IMG/VR virus record: IMGVR_UViG_3300047550_003664
Span: 1 to 41,917 of that record
DNA: 41,917 nucleotides
Reading direction: 5' to 3' (one strand)
Source of the DNA: a virus
The notes beneath the pieces are model-generated. The model was not told the DNA's origin. It did no database searches and saw only the letters and a program-made list of their open reading frames with translations. Below, piece by piece: positions 41,244 through 41,917 of this stretch. The first letter of the stretch is position 1. Each line of letters opens with the position of its first letter. Both the position numbers and the translations under genes were made by a program.

Positions 41244-41678
41244 TTATTCTAGTATATTAGCGTTCTTCAGGGCTTGTACGACCTGCTTTAGAGTGTATCC
41301 CCCAAAGGTAGAATTTTCATTTATTGGTTCTCCCGAGTTTTGTGAAAACTCACACTCATCGACAGATGGAGATTGTTTCTCTATCTTATCTTGCTTTGAG
41401 TTGAATATTGCCCAGTCATGAGCAGATAGCATCCCTTTTGTTTCCTGAGAAGCGTTAGGAATATTGAATATATGGACACCGTTTTTTGACTGGATGTTAA
41501 AGGTTTCTCCAGCTGTTCCTGTTGCAAAACTCTGTTCTGATTCCGTCATTCCATTTACAGAAACCACTCCAGAATTGAACATTGCATTTCCATGTCTAGA
41601 TATAATATTCTTCACCTGAGAGGTGAGCTGCCTTTCAGAAGAAGCACTGCTGTTTACATCTCCAATCTGCCTAGCCAT
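41244..41678 (-). CDS. Fibre-associated structural protein
   Basis: 144 residues. The central SKNGVHIFNIPNASQETKG, then MLSAHDWAIFNSKQDK, is a short domain found in phage tail-fibre proteins. The N-terminus is coil-forming (SSERQLTSQVKNIISRHG) and the C-terminus (YTLKQVVQALKNANILE) is helical. It lies between the collagen-like fibre and the short IGWS peptide, so it is probably a fibre linker or adaptor. Confidence 0.6.
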   Translation of the reverse strand: MARQIGDVNSSASSERQLTSQVKNIISRHGNAMFNSGVVSVNGMTESEQSFATGTAGETFNIQSKNGVHIFNIPNASQETKGMLSAHDWAIFNSKQDKIEKQSPSVDECEFSQNSGEPINENSTFGGYTLKQVVQALKNANILE

Positions 41679-41699
41679 TGATAATTATTTTTTCTTCTA

Positions 41700-41819
41700 T
41701 TAAGGAGCTTGTGTAGTGGTAGTGGATGTTGTTTGTGTTGGAACACACTCACAACTTAGTTTTTTCACTATTCCCTGCAAGAGATTAGCTTCGATGCTCC
41801 ACCCTATTTGTCTTGGCAT
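41700..41819 (-). CDS. Short fibre-type protein with IGWS N-terminal module
   Basis: 39 residues: MPRQIGWSIEANLLQGIVKK, then a Cys pair (CEC) and a Thr-rich end (TTSTTTTQAP). The first 17 residues match the start of the 901-residue fibre at most positions. It may be an attachment peptide of a fibre or a remnant of a longer fibre gene. Note the A-rich leader with repeated AAAAT. Confidence 0.5.
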   Translation of the reverse strand: MPRQIGWSIEANLLQGIVKKLSCECVPTQTTSTTTTQAP

Positions 41820-41830
41820 TTTATTTTATT

Positions 41831-41917
41831 TTATACAAACAATGCTTGGAATGCTGTGGCAATTTGTTGATTGCCAAGCACATTGGGATGGGTGCCGTCA
41901 ACAGTGTTAACATAGCT
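41831..41917 (-). CDS. GDSL/SGNH hydrolase, C-terminal fragment (cut by window edge)
   Basis: The last 28 residues of a protein that continues beyond the window. VDGTHPNVLGNQQIATAFQA carries the D-G-x-H-P-N catalytic Asp/His block V of SGNH esterases, with the usual terminal helix. Such enzymes on phage tails deacylate or deacetylate host surface polysaccharide. Its position upstream of the fibre genes fits a receptor-modifying tail enzyme. Confidence 0.6.
   Translation of the reverse strand, partial: SYVNTVDGTHPNVLGNQQIATAFQALFV

Overview
The window is part of a tailed double-stranded DNA phage (Caudoviricetes) genome whose host is probably a member of the Bacteroidota. Evidence: densely packed, overlapping short genes; viral replication genes; a collagen-like tail fibre; A-rich leaders without clear Shine-Dalgarno sites; and at least four promoters of the Bacteroidota form TTTG/TTGG-N19-TAnnTTTG. 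Gene content (family B polymerase, uracil-DNA glycosylase fold, Sak4-like ATPase with SSB, PD-(D/E)XK nuclease, rIIA/rIIB, opposed gene blocks, a group I intron) recalls crAss-like phages, but no capsid, portal, terminase or RNA polymerase gene is present here. The order-level assignment is therefore an inference. The standard code is used and no tRNA, rRNA or CRISPR array was seen.

Positions 1-30486 run on the + strand. 1-2985 holds small unknown proteins, including tandem paralogues and a free-standing DnaA domain IV-like protein. 2978-6142 holds the DNA polymerase, a glucosaminidase-like lysin and conserved unknowns. 6224-10535 holds a candidate replication factor, a DnaB-like helicase and an SF2 helicase split by a group I intron that carries a GIY-YIG endonuclease. 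10575-17329 holds the Sak4-like ATPase, SSB-like protein, primase, DUF932 protein, a UDG-fold protein lacking the catalytic Asp, and rIIA. 17388-22223 holds rIIB, a possible HhH glycosylase, an HNH protein, a PD-(D/E)XK nuclease and small proteins. 22296-27862 holds B12-dependent ribonucleotide reductase, RecA, dUTPase, an HNH protein and PhoH. 27865-30486 is a sugar cassette: three glycosyltransferase-like proteins and an FkbM methyltransferase. Hairpins at 6178, 12160, 17345, 22244 and 24411 divide the strand into transcription units.

A strong bidirectional terminator at 30492-30517 separates this block from genes on the - strand (30599-41917). Read in their own direction, these are a GDSL/SGNH hydrolase end, fibre-related proteins, a 901-residue collagen-like fibre, a LamG-like lectin, a second glycosyltransferase/methyltransferase group, an S74-like chaperone protein, a ferritin-like helical protein, a holin-like membrane protein and a run of nine small Lys-rich proteins, three of which share an IKKAQ N-terminal motif.

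Together, the + strand supplies replication, recombination and nucleotide metabolism, and the - strand supplies virion fibre and accessory proteins. The two sugar cassettes may decorate the virion, with the Thr-rich collagen-like fibre as an obvious candidate substrate.
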